From Bimuria novae-zelandiae CBS 107.79 (taxonomy: Eukaryota > Ascomycota > Dothideomycetes > Pleosporales > Didymosphaeriaceae): a stretch of 64,000 nucleotides of DNA. The DNA is taken from assembly GCA_010015655.1 (NCBI GenBank), contig ML976694.1:87634-151633 (forward strand), in the 5' to 3' direction. The position numbers were made by a program, and so were the translations under genes. A model generated the notes under the pieces. The model had not been told where the DNA came from and searched no databases. It was given only the letters and a program-made list of their open reading frames with translations. This document shows, one piece after another, positions 1 to 12,004 of this stretch; position 1 is the first letter of the stretch; the number at the start of each line of letters is the position of its first letter.

Positions 1-3000
1 CTAATTTAGCTAGTAGTTAAGTTTCTTATAGTCTATATCCATAGGTTACTGTATTTGCGTAATCGCGGAAAGGTTAAAAGATGCTTTAGGTTAGTAGATA
101 GAAGTAATATACGCGCCACGCGCGCGCTACTCTATATACTTTTATACTTAGTCTACTACTTTTAGATTAATAGTATTAATTTTAGCTCCTTACCCCTTCT
201 GCGTTAATTAAATAGTGTCTTTACGTAATATAAGGGTGCATCTATTAAACTTTAGTAGTATCTTTTTAGATAGTTTCTTCTTTAGCTTAGCTTAGAAGTT
301 TGCTTTCTAGAGCGTGGCGTCCTCTACGCTAAAAAATATAGGTATTATAATCGCGAGCGTATTATTTATTTATAAACCTACTATACTAAACGTTTCTAGT
401 TCTCTATTCGTGATTAAGAGGCATAGATTATATGTAGATGTAGCTATGTCGAGCTCTTTGTAGTGGTGTCCTTAGTACGTAGTAAACTAGTAAACTCCTG
501 CCTTTGTAATTCTATATAGTGGCTTAATTACGCGAATGATCGTACTCTTAGGATACTTTATTATAAGCTCCTTAGGCAGGTGCGCCAAAATCGTGCGGAA
601 TAGCTTAGTTTATGCCTATAGGTATGCCTGTGTAATATTGCGTAGTTCTATAGACATGCCTTTAGTAAGCAATGCGGGTGCTAGGGCTAGTATTAAGCGC
701 TAACTAGCTTGTTAAATAGTTAGAGACTACGTTAGGATTTCGTGTTTGCCCTTATTATTATAGCCTTAAATAATAAGTTATAATTTTTTATATAAGACTA
801 TAGTCTTGCCTTTAACTTCGCGAACTGTACGCGACTTAAAGATATAATACCTATTATATATAGTTAGGTTAAATAGCTTAAAACTAAACACTTTATAGCT
901 AATAAGGTTATTAATTTTTTTTTGTTAAATGCTTTAAAAGGGGCGCCTAGGGTGTTAATTACGCTGTTATTACGTAGCTTAATAACTAGGGCGTAATTGT
1001 CCTCCTCCTTCCTTATTAGGTATTGCACCGTACGCTTGTTCTTAGATCCAGGCGGGCGGCCCCGCTTACGAGGCTAGGTTAGCTGTGTAGCTACTAGCGG
1101 CTGCTATTTAGTAGTAGTTAGTCCTTCCCCTTTGTTTATAGCTAGAATCACGTCTGTAGTCGTGTCTCAGTAGTAAGGTTTTACAATTGTGGATCAGAAC
1201 GTCGTTAGGCCGTTGACCATGTCTATAGTAATATTGTAATCCTTTATGTTAATGACCTTGTACGGCCCTTGCTATCTATTCTTCTCACGCCATACCATCA
1301 CCTCACTCTGTAGAGGTAGTAAGAGCAACTCATCTATATTTAGCCTATTCCTAGTGTTAAGTGCGTTACTCACTGCACGTTCTGCTGCGGCCCTCCGCAG
1401 CGCCTTTATCGCTTTCTGGATTGCTTTAGCGCGACGTATTGTCGATGGTGATGGTGGCGAGTCCATGGATACCCGAGGGTATGCGCCGAAGACGAGCAGC
1501 GTGGGTACAAGTCCGTCTGGGCCAGTAGTGTCGTTAATGGCCTTGACTGCTATCTGTAGCACTGCGATGTCGCTAGTGCTGGAGTCGAGCTCTGCCCTTA
1601 TGATCTCGTACGCGCGTCTAAGAGGTGTATAGTACTTTTCTACCTTGCTAATAGACTAGTAAGCCTCTACTAGCACCTGTTTACAGGTGATTCTTATAAT
1701 CTTTACCTTAGATCTAAACTTGATAGATGCGAAGTTGGTACCCGCGTTATAGGTAATAATGTCTAGCGGCCCTTAGTACGTATTAATCTATAGTAAATAG
1801 ATTGCCTCCTAGGTGTCTTTTGCACTTATAGATTGTAGAAATTAAGCGCTATTAAAGGTTATAGCTAAATTAATTACGTGAAGCACTAGCTTCCTACTTA
1901 GGTATATTACGTCTATAAAAATCTTAAAGTTAAATTCCTAGTTATCTTTTAGCTAGAATTTAAATTATTATAGCGCTAGATTATGTGCTTAGTAGTAGTA
2001 GTAGAACTTTTAAATTTTGTAGAGTAGCTATTTATCTACGTTGTTATGCCTTGTATATTTAAGTAGTTATATTAGCTGTTTAATAGCTAGGTGCCTAAAC
2101 CTCTAATATAGACGTTAAAGCTTAGTTTCTATAAGGAATACCCGCGCGTGCTCTGTCTTACTAAGGTGGAACTATAGATATCCCTATTTATAAATTACTA
2201 GGAAGGTTGCTTTTCCTTATACCAGCTAATCTATAGTATTATTAAAGTATACGTGCAACTAATCTATGTCTTTTAAATAAAAAAGGAATATGGTTAGTAT
2301 ATCTAAGATCTTAAATTTAATTTTTTTAATCTTTATACGCACGTGCGTAGTTTTAATTAATATAGTTATACTTCCTTTACTAAATTAAACTAATGCGTTT
2401 CTAGTAGTAGACATGTCTAAAGTTACTATAAGATCCTTAGTTTAGAGCGCCTGAAATTGCTCTTTTCTAGCTATTAATATATTAAAGGCACTAGTATTAG
2501 AGAGGATGCCTTAGTACGTAACTTATAAGTAGTAGCCCTTAATAAGGAACTATATTACTAGCGTTATAGGTTCCTTATACTTATAGACGTTATCTCTGGT
2601 TACCTAGTGCAAGAAAGCCTAATTTATAAGATACTTAACTACTAGTCTCTAGTCCTCTTTCTCTTCTTCTTCCTCTTACTTCTCTTTAAAGAACTAGTTA
2701 ACTTCTTCCCCTTTATACGTAATAAGAAATATTCTAAATTCTATTTACTTGCCTATAATATTATAGTATATAATATACTATATTTTAGATTATCTTTTTT
2801 CCTTAAGCGTATAGTTTATAGACTAATAGCCTGTCTTACCGTAGATGTAGCACTTCTTATTACTTTGTGTGTTAGTCTGCAGGTTGTCTCTAGAACGCTA
2901 CTAAGGTTAGCTATGTCTATTAATAAACTTGCCTTATATACTCTATAAGTTGTAATCCTCTTACGTTCTTTTAGAGCTATTATTAGTATATTAATAGTCT

Positions 3001-4790
3001 AAGTAGTACTGGTTATTATAGTCTGCCTTAGTAAAGTTAACAGAGGTAGTTATAGTAAGCGAGTTTTCGATTAAAGATTATAGATCTCTAAACAGGACCT
3101 TACACTCTAGGGATGGCCTATAGAGTGCTATTGTAAACTCTTTAACGCCCTAGCATGCTGTGATTATAGTTGTCTAGAGCGCATATTCTCTTATATACTA
3201 CTAACTAAGAGCCCTCTAACATAACTAGAGCTTGTCTAGCATAATATTAAGGACCTTATAAAGTGTCTTATTAGGGTTTTCCTTGCGGACTTTAATAAAA
3301 GATATTGTTGTCTAGTCCGCGTAGTAGTGGCTATAATTAATATCTATGTTAAAGTAGTTCTTAAGCTTTGTGTACATAGTTAGGAATGTGTCTGTCTACT
3401 AATTAATAAAGTAGAGGTAATACTCTTGTGCACGGCCTTCTAGGATCTGTAGAAAAACTATATAGAATTAATCTAGTTAGATGTCTGCGTAATAGTAGAT
3501 ATTGTAAAAGATCTTTAGCTTATTATCTAGGAGGTTATATGGCTTCCTTGTGTACTTCTTCTCACGGTCCTATATTTTAGTAAAGATATTAATTATCTTT
3601 AGATCTAGTTTCTTGTTGCTAAACTCGATTGGGGGAATTGCCCTGTACGGGTCTATATCACCTAAGGGCATGATTAGAGGGACGCTTTATCCCTTTAGAC
3701 GTTGTAAGTATGCTAGTGTGTATTCGCGGAATCTATTAAAGTTATTATATAAAAAAGGAGGTTATTAACTTTGCTATTACTAGTCCGCCTGTAGTGTCTA
3801 TTTAATTACTTTTATAAGTAGTTCTTTAAGCTGTTGTTTTTAATCTAATTATTAACTAGCTTAATCTTTAATACGTGTCTTATCTTAAGTGTAGGTTCTT
3901 TAATCCTCTACGTCCTGGTCTCCTGCCCTTATAGAGATTTAGCTTTAGGTCTAACCTGCTGTCCCTACGTTCGTGGGTTATACTAATCCTGTAGTGTATT
4001 ATCTTAGTATTATTTACTCTTATAGTATATACGCGGCTAACTGCTTGTTAAAGGTAGTAAATTAGAACTAATTATCTAGCTACTTTAGGCAATCCTCTAT
4101 GCGTAGTAATTTAGCTATAGCTTTGCTTAGTAATATATTAACACGACTAGTGTATACGCCCTTAAAGCGGAGAATCTGCTTTAGTTTTTTAGTGTATACT
4201 ATATGCGCACGCTGGAATATGGCTTTAGTCTATCCTTTAAAGTCCTGATAGAACTCACTAAAGAGCTCTATATCTACTATAGGCTAATCTGTGTAGTCCG
4301 CGATCGCACGCGTAATATACGTTGTTACTGTAGTTACGTCTATTTTGTTGTCTAGGGCTTTAATCTTATTGTCCTAGATCTTTAGATTAATGTGACGCTA
4401 CTCTCTTACCTTTAGATTAGTAGTTCTTAGTAACTCCTTTTATATAAGCGTGTAGCCTCTATTACTACTAGATATTTCTTTTGCTATTTATTATTATTAA
4501 TGCGTGTCGTGCTAGCTATATTCGCTAGGGACTTATTAGTAGTTTTAGATTATATACAGGTTAAGCGCGACTAGATAGGGGTTAGTACGTATATAAACTA
4601 TATTTTAGAACGCTCTAATACGGCTAGAATAGTTAGTCTTAAGCTAGATAAGACGCCTAATATAGCTAATAGTAAACTTAGTATAGATAACTCTATTACT
4701 AATATAGGTAACTAGGGAACGCGCAGGGTTATAGGATTATCTCTTCTAACCTAACTATCTATAACTACTATATAATTACTAATTAGTGTT
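1..4790 (-). mobile_element. Ty1/copia-type retrotransposon relic, RIP-mutated, truncated at window edge
   Basis: Read on the minus strand, this stretch follows the order gag, zinc knuckle, integrase, linker, reverse transcriptase. A degraded CCHC knuckle (KKCYIYGKTG, a Cys replaced by Tyr) lies near 2825-2862. The only open piece (1562-1272) is the integrase C-terminal region, with phrases such as PDGLVPTLLVFGAYPR, typical of fungal copia polyproteins. It is followed by an RGRPPGSKNK linker near 1024-1067 and by RT-like fragments down to base 1. Nearly every other frame is closed by TAA/TAG, CpA/TpG are scarce and TpA is abundant, which is the RIP signature. No LTR boundary could be fixed. 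The element is certainly non-functional. Confidence 0.8.
1272..1562 (-). pseudogene. Copia integrase C-terminal fragment (open remnant)
   Basis: A 96-codon open fragment inside the copia relic. It matches the conserved block after the integrase core in fungal copia polyproteins (ND-TGPDGLVPTLLVFGAYPR, then a basic helix rich in Arg/Ala/Lys, then EVMVWRE). GC content is higher and stops fewer than in the flanks, so this part was mutated less. There is no start of its own; it is a piece of the polyprotein, not a gene. Confidence 0.75.
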
Positions 4791-6867
4791 AGTAGGCCTT
4801 TTTACGATTGTATGGGTGATAACAGTAACAAATGTCTTGTATATTGCTATTAGTATATTCTATCTATGAACGTAGGTGCTACAAAGGTATACATGGCTTT
4901 GGTGCGAGTCGGACCAAAGTAGGATCGAGGCGGTACGTTAGGCAGCATTAAGCAGCCTTAGGCGATGGGATATGTGTATACCGACACTAATCGTTGTGAC
5001 TGTGCGCCACAGTATATCTTAAAGTTATCTAGAATAAGTTAGACTAAAGCATACGTATCTAGTGTAGCTAGTAAGCTTATAAGTATAGTATTTCTTATAG
5101 GACACTATCTTACCTGCTAGTACCTACTAATAGATGCGTTTATAAGTAATATAATTAATATACTAGCGCTTAATTATCGCGCGTAGTAAAATTAGACTCT
5201 AGAAGCTAAGCTTGTTAAGTTAATAAGTGCGTACACGCAGGCTAATAAAAAACTAAGAAGGAGGTTAAAAGAGTAAAAAAGTAAGTTAGAAAGTAAAAAG
5301 AAGTAAAAAAAAAAAGCGTAGAAAAAAGTCTAAAACTTACCTTATAAGCTTTAAAAGGACTAAACTTTTTAATAAGCTAGCTAAGGAGAATTACGTTAGC
5401 GTTAGAAATAGTAACTTTATTTTTAAAAAGCTTAGTTTTTCTTAGTTAGTATTTAAGTTACTATAACGGGAATAAGGCTTCCTTTATTTTATTATTAAAA
5501 TTAATAGTTCGCCTTTAACGCTTAAAAGTCTTTATGGCGTAGCTATTACGCGAAGGGCTAGCTATCTTATTAAAATAAAAAAATAAAGTAGATTACAAAG
5601 TTAAAAAAGACTAGGTTAAAAGTAAGACGTTATAGCGTATAAAGTTAAGATAAGAAAAGAGAGAGCATAAAAGAATAAGGTTTAAAAGCTACGTAAAAAT
5701 TAATTTTATATATATAATAATAAGTAAATATACTAGCGCGAACACACCGCCGTAGCAATTACTTATAGTATAAATATAAAATTAGACACGCGAGAATAAA
5801 ACTAGTAAAAGGTTTATAATAGTAAGAGAATTATAAGTAGATAATAAAATAACCGCAAAGCTATATAGTAAGTTAAAACGTAGCGATTTTTCTCTACCCA
5901 TAATAGAGGAAAGGGAGGTATATAATAGGCTACACCTAGTTATTATCTTAGATCCTTAACCCTTAGTTATGCGAATCCTAGATATATATATTTAATACCT
6001 AAAGCTTAACTTTAGACTCTTTATTAAATTTATAAGTATTCTTTTCGCACCTTTGGCTCCTTCAGCACCCAGCCCCTTATAGACAGGCCGTGATTCATAG
6101 TAAAATTACATATAGTAAAGTTATGGATAAAATACAGTGAAGGGATGAAAAACCGGGAAAATCTAAAATAGCTTTTTTATACAAATAGTAATACATTTTA
6201 AAACACCCCCACTATTATGCTTTTCTTACATTATATTATTATACTAATAAATAACTAACTAAAAGTAAAAGTATATAACTAATAGCGTAATACCTTACGC
6301 TTGCCTACCCTGTAATATAAATAATATCGCTAATTACTAGCTATAAGGTAATTATATAATTATAATAACATAACTAGCATAGGCATAATCATAAAAAAAG
6401 AAAATATAGTATAAATAAGAGACTATTTATAAATAAAAGTAGGGGGTACTATAATGCAGTTATTGAGTTACTAACTTCTAAAGTTATATAATTTACCCTA
6501 TTTTATTAATACAACTCTAATTTAAAATAGCTTTAGTTTTTAAAAAAAAAATTTATACTACTTTATGTTAGACGTTTATTAGACCTATTATATATTCCTT
6601 TTATTAAAGTTCTTTATTAAACTAGCCTTTTAGTTTATTAGATAATCTTCCCGCTCCTTAATATTTAGCTTTTTAAGATAATATTTATGAAGTACGTTTA
6701 TATATAGTTTCCTTTATTATTCTATATAGTTTAGTACCTTTTTAGCATCCTTTTATACTAAGCTTATTAGCACTTAATGCATTCTTGGCTACATTCTTGT
6801 CCACGCACTCCCATATGCCTCTAAGTAGAAACGCCTAAACAGATTCTTTGAGTGACCAGCGCCGATA
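4791..6867. other. RIP-mutated AT-rich DNA, unassigned
   Basis: About 2 kb of TpA-rich, stop-filled sequence with no open frame. A plus-strand reading around 5040-5560 gives a Lys/Gln-rich, coiled-coil-like string interrupted by stops, as in the tail of a transposase or gag, but no family could be named. A less mutated patch at about 4815-5020 (next to the 5' side of the copia relic) could be its LTR or leader; no clear TG...CA ends were found. Confidence 0.4.
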
Positions 6868-6988
6868 CAGTTCGTCTTCCGTACCGTACGAGTTCTGCCC
6901 TCGTAAAGTACGTACAGTACTCGCTCACAACCGTAACGTAACCGTAGCGACCCTACTCAGGCCGTATTACTTACTGTTGGAAACGCTG
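6868..6988 (+). repeat. hAT right-terminus fragment (second copy of the end at 49145-49266)
   Basis: About 120 bp nearly identical to 49145-49266, the right end of the hAT element in this window. Shared landmarks are CCGTACCGTACGAG, AAAGTACGTACAGTACTCGC and the terminal GTATTACTTACTGTTGG(A)A-CGCTG. Read from outside it starts CAGCGTTTCCAACAGTAAG, a hAT-type CAG-N-G terminal inverted repeat. It stops about 30 bp before the ATG of the broken SDR gene. No matching left end was found upstream, so this is either a decayed element or an orphan end. Confidence 0.65.
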
Positions 6989-7018
6989 CTGTTGAAGTTG
7001 ACGGAGAACCTGAATACT

Positions 7019-8038
7019 ATGCCTAGTGTCGAGTTCCTTCGCGATATTGTTGTTCTTGACAATGCAAAGACGAGGCCATATAGAGCCGCTGTGGAACGCC
7101 GAAAGGTTGACGAAATCCTCCTTGAGACTTACACTCGCCACTGGTACGCTCGTGATTGGCTATCTAAACCTCCTGTCACTTCGAATGCGACCGGTGGTAC
7201 TGGCCAGCTTCCTAAGAGGTACGTACCTTCAGTTTTCTTCTCCCCTAATCGCATATTCCCACTCCAACCACTTCATACGTAAAATTATCTAACAATACCG
7301 CCCAGGGACCCGCTTTACGAAAAGGTTGCTATCGTCATAGGCGCATCGTCGGGCATTGGCGCTGCGACTGCTACAGCTCTGGCACGCGAAGGCTCACGTG
7401 GCCCTCGCTGCTTGACGTCTCGATGCTCTCGAGGATCTGAAGAAGCGCATCGTCGTTCGTGAGAGCAAGGTATTCTGCCAAAAGACTGATGTTACAGACA
7501 GGGAGCAGGTGCAGATACTTGTTGCTGCAACAGAGAAGAAACTCGGACCGATTGACATATTCATCTGTCTCCGGTGTCATGTACTTCACAATGATGAAGA
7601 ACGTGCAGACGGAGGAGTGAAACCGCACGGTGGAGGTCAACTCCAAAGGCCTCCTGCCTTTCTTTTACCGTACCTTTTCTGTTGTCCTGCTGGAAGGGTC
7701 ATATCGTTGCGATCTCATCGGATGCGGGTCGTAAAGTCTTCCCTGGTCTCGGTGTCTACTCTGCTAGGAAGTTCTTCGTCGAGGCTACACTCCAGGCTCT
7801 GCGCCTTGAAACCTCGGGGAGTGGATTGCGCGTCAGTTCATTCCAACCAGGCAATGTCGCTACAGATCTGCTTGGCATGTCTACAGACGCAGAGGCTTTG
7901 AAGAAATATGGCGAGCCGTCGGGTGATAAGGTCCTGGATCCTGAGGACGTGGCGAACGCGATCGTCTATGCGCTCACGCAACCCGAGCACGTCGCTGTGA
8001 ACGAGATTCTCACTGAGCACCGCGACGAGCCCATCTAG
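7019..8038 (+). pseudogene. Short-chain dehydrogenase/reductase (SDR) pseudogene
   Basis: Homologous to NADP-dependent SDR oxidoreductases. A fungal-type N-terminal extension (MPSVEFLRDIVVLDNAKTRP) starts at 7019. An intron fits at 7219-7305 (GTACGT donor, CTAAC branch, AG acceptor) and leads in phase into the nucleotide-binding motif IGASSGIGAATA. The Tyr/Lys pair is present as VYSARK, and the C-terminus (PEDVANAIVYALTQPEHVAVNEI) is well preserved. The frame is broken by shifts near 7390, 7575 and 7660-7690 and by two stops: a TGA for the expected Arg (CGA) near 7415 and a TGA where Trp is expected near 7617. Both are single C/G to T/A changes. A hAT terminus abuts the 5' side. It cannot give a full enzyme; only the last 118 codons (7682-8038) remain open. 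Confidence 0.8.
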
Positions 8039-8279
8039 GTGACTATCTGAGCTGTCTTTGCGGTCTTGGTGCAAGCGAACGATATAAGTTTCTTGGCGTC
8101 TAGGCGTGATCTTACAACAAGCGGATATGGACATGTTCAGAGATTTCCAGAAGTGCGTATAACGGATACATCGTGGGTTTCCCTGTGCGAAAGCAAGTAC
8201 CATAGTCTAATTAGAACTGCCATCACTCTTTACTCCCGTTAGTGTTCCTCTGTCTCCCCAAGCTTTCTCTTCTGTCCCC

Positions 8280-10044
8280 TCACAACACAAACCGAAAATC
8301 GGGATGCTCCCACCCCAATTTCTCATTCTCACTCTGCTCATTCACTGGCTCCATTCTCCCACTCGCCATCCCCGCATCCCTCCTCCTGTTGATCATCCAG
8401 CAACCAACGAAATACACTGTCGCCATCGCAGCGCCCATACACGCGAGCCCCAGCCCCGTGCTGAACCCGGTGTGAAACTTCGGCGTCTCCTTGAAGAGGA
8501 AGACATTGGAGGACACGAAGGCACCGGCGGTGCCGAAGTTTATGATGGTGGCGATGGCGATGGCGCGCTTGTAGCCGGAGCCCGCGTTGATGGAGACCCA
8601 GATGATGGAGATGGGCATGGCGATATAGGCGCCGCAGGCGATGAGGAACATGCCTAAGAGAGAACGCGTCAGTGACTTGCTTGAATGGGAAACGCGTTAC
8701 TTACCTGCATAACGGGTGGCTGCCAAAGGAGGGTGTACGACTTCAATTATGAGACCAGCGGCGAGGATTGCCTGTTCATGACAGCAGTTAGTGAGTGTAT
8801 AACACAATGATGGGGAAGGGGGAGGAGAGGCGGTGGCTCACAAAACCCAGCAGATAGAATGCAAAGCGGTGGTTTAGTCGCTCGGAAATCAGGCAGCAGA
8901 TGACAGAGACGGCGGCGCCGGTTAGGTAGACGGGGATGGTGTGGACTTGGGCGGAGGTGGCGGTGTAGCCGAGGCCTTTGAGGATGGTGGGCTGGAAGTT
9001 TGAGAGGGAGTTTGCATTTTCGGTTACGCCGAGGTTCATTAGGACACTATCTTGTTTATTAGCGGTTGCTCTGGACGTCTGCTGTGTCCAGTGATCTCAA
9101 ACGAATGCGGAAAAAAGATAGAGGTGGAAGAAAGAGGAGAAAGATGAGAAGGAATGACATACCCAGCCCAGATCTTCCAATCGCTCAACTCATGCAGGAC
9201 ATCCTTCACTGTGATAGTGTCATGCGCATTGTGGCCTCCTTCTTTGACGCGCTGCAACATCAATTCTTTCTCCGCACCGTGCAGAAAGGTGCAGTGCTCT
9301 GGGAACGGTGGGACGAAGAACCAGCATGCCAGCGCTACGGCGATGGTCAAGATGCCCTCGATGATGAAGATCCAGCGCCAGGCACTATACCCGCTAACAC
9401 CGTCCATTTTGGCGATGAGGGAGGAGATGAAGCCGTTCACTGCGCCTGCAATAATACCCGCAGTAAGAAAAATCACGTATCGTCCAAGGTACTCTGCAGT
9501 CGTGTAGTACGCGCCGATCAAGTACGCTGCGCCGGCGATGAACGCAGACTCGCAGATTCCCTCGAGGAGACGCGTTATCACCAGTTGTTCCCAGGTGCGG
9601 ACGAGGCCGCAACCGATTACAGTGATGGCCCAGAAGAGCATCATCACGCAGAGAGACTTGGGGCCGTATTTCTTGAAGAGGATGGTGCAAGGGATACCGG
9701 CGACAAGATAGCCGAGATTGAAGACCCAGACGCAGATGTTGAAGCGTTGGCCGATGAGGTGGAGCTCTTTCTCCATGCCGGCTATTTTCGCGTTGCCGAT
9801 CTGGAAGTGTCAACGAAAGATGGTGGAGAAAATGTCGCGCGGTACTCACGTTCGCTCTGTCAATGAAGTTACAGAGGTACAGAATCCATAACACAGGAAT
9901 GATACGGATGTCGAGCTTTCGAACGAGGCGCCGCTCAGCAGCGCGGTCGACGATGCGTTCATTCGAGGAAGTCAAGCTTGGGGAAGGCAATGAGCCCGTG
10001 AGTATGCTCTGCTTCTCCATTGAGAAGGTTGTTGTTGTTGCCAT
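8280..10044 (-). CDS. MFS transporter, anion:cation symporter (allantoate permease/Dal5-like) family
   Basis: Five exons predicted: 10044-9850, 9800-9163, 9046-8842, 8771-8705 and 8653-8280, with GT-AG introns of 50-116 bp; all phases agree and give 492 residues, normal for the family. The start is the ATG at 10044, followed by a hydrophilic N-terminus. The first membrane segment carries the typical LWILYLCNFIDRANIGNAK. The TM2-3 region has QRFNICVWVFNLGYLVAGIP, and later blocks include FQPTILKGLGYTATSAQ, all characteristic of Dal5/Tna1/Vht1-type carriers of small organic anions such as allantoate, nicotinate or vitamins. The substrate cannot be told from sequence. It should act at the plasma membrane. 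The gene appears intact and ends with TGA. The FAD monooxygenase and 7TM protein are the next genes, about 2-4 kb away. Confidence 0.9.
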
Positions 10045-10389
10045 TCTCAATTTCTCAGGAAGTGTTGCAACAATGGGTAGAAAAGTCACAGAAAATGAGA
10101 AAGGTACTTCCTGGAGTCGTGTAAGGTCGGAGGAGGGGAAGTCGGCAAGTCCGACAAAGCAACAGTGTTCAAGAGCTGAGCCAATGCAATAAGGGACGAA
10201 GATGCAAGCACGGGCCGGTAGTAGGCGAGAACAAACTGCTATGGGAAGAAGCTACCGAATCGAATCATACGACTGAGAAAGGTACCCTGAAGTACAAGCA
10301 GGGCGAAGACCCTGGAACCTAAGTCCAGGCCGAGGCCAATACAACCTGCAACATTAATCAAACTCCTCCTATCCAAAGCGCTCCCTTCG
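10045..10389. other. 5' flank of the MFS gene
   Basis: Upstream region of the minus-strand transporter, ordinary composition. No gene, repeat or strong regulatory motif seen. Confidence 0.5.
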
Positions 10390-11790
10390 GTTGGACGGAA
10401 GAGTCTTCGTGGGGGCCCCTGGCACCAATCGTACTAGCCGCGAGATTATGGTCAAGTACCCTCGGCGCTACCTCGTAGGTATTCTACCGACTGTATTCCG
10501 ATTACGGATAAATGTTCCGCCTTAGTCTCAACACATGTAACGCTACGGTTGGCGAACCTATGGGGAACAATTCTAAGGTTGCCAAGCGGCGGGATCGGGG
10601 CGTTGTCAAAAGGTACCATAATGCCGGAACTTGTAGGATCCTGTCCACGAAAAAATTGGGTGCATGCTGAATACGAATCTGGCCGGGACCTCCAGTGCCA
10701 ATCGGAAGACACGACCAGGTATAGGTATCGATCGCGATCAAACTCTCCAGTGAGATGGGTTATCTTGTCTCCCGGAAAAGCAAAATATGTACTCTTGGTT
10801 AAAAAGAGACAGGATCGCTCCCCTACTACAGGGCATGGGCAAACACCAAAGTTACTTCTGCGTATCCACCCCACACCATTCCGGCACCACTCCTCTTCCT
10901 TTTGGTCGCAAAATATCGCGCAATCAGATGGGGCGGACTAATGCGTGTTGTGGTTATGAAGGACAATTAACCGTGCTAGACCCCTGCTGATAGGAAGCGC
11001 CACCCTGAGTTGCGGCCCGTAAACGTGATCCTTCGTTCAAATTTTTTAAACGGTTTGGCCCGATGGCGGTTCATACGAGGCGAAAGCGAACGTTGTGCGA
11101 CTTGCGTGCTCGTGTCTCTATGTAGACCTCAATTAAGCCATCGAAAAACTATGGTTAAGCTCATTAACGTTGAGAGTGCGCATACACGTCGCGTGTTTGA
11201 ATTATCGGACGAATATTTGCTCTGCCAAAGGAAGTTGCTCCTAGAGACACGGGTTGACGCTGCCATAGGATTGTCACGGGGAGGCACTCGAGCGTTACAA
11301 TTGGCGCAATTGCGCCCTGAGACCGTGCGTAACCGGGGTCATCGATGTTTGTGAATATTTGTAGCAGCTGTCCCGGATATACATCTTCCATCCTCCTTTA
11401 TTCGACCAGCGGAGTAACCGCCGACCATGACCTTGAGGCAGGAACGCCGTGTGTAACCTCTCATTCGTGAATCACGGTCAAGCCACAATGCTCCCACGCA
11501 CCAGGAACTCGATGCTACTTACCGTACTAATGTCGTTCCAATCGTCCGAAGCCCATAGCTGGATTAATCTTGACAGTTACGCTTTGAGCACGGAACATGC
11601 CTTGTTCATACCATTTCGAAGTTGGAACAAAACCGAGTGGCCAACCTGACGGCTCATGTACAGTAATGCAGCGGTTCCAGTGCCCCGGTGTCACAATAAT
11701 GCCTGTGCATCAAGAGGTACCGTAGAGACGGCAGAGATCTTGCTGGACAGGACCGCTGCGTGCATGCCCTCATGGTGATCGTGCGTCCCA
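10390..11790. other. Featureless, compositionally flat stretch
   Basis: About 1.4 kb with roughly even base use. There is no CpA depletion, no low-complexity tract, no repeat, no splice-consistent exon chain, and only chance-length open frames whose translations resemble no family. It differs from both the RIP-mutated DNA and the gene blocks. No gene is called here. Boundaries are approximate. Confidence 0.4.
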
Positions 11791-12004
11791 CGTCCTCACG
11801 GCTCCCAAAAACCTTTGCGCCCCCGCAACCCATTATCCCATCATAAACCACCACAACTACATACTCTCCACGGAAAGATCATCCTTATTGATGAAAGATC
11901 GTCTACATAGCTGCTTTTACCGCATAAGCTTCCGATCTGGGACTTTGATTTGCGGAGCCCCTTGCTTGAGTCTCTTGGTACGACTATAAAGAGAGTGTAC
12001 AGTC

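Noticed and set aside
1..300. Telomere or rDNA edge
   Set aside because: No TTAGGG arrays and no rRNA sequence; it is copia relic.
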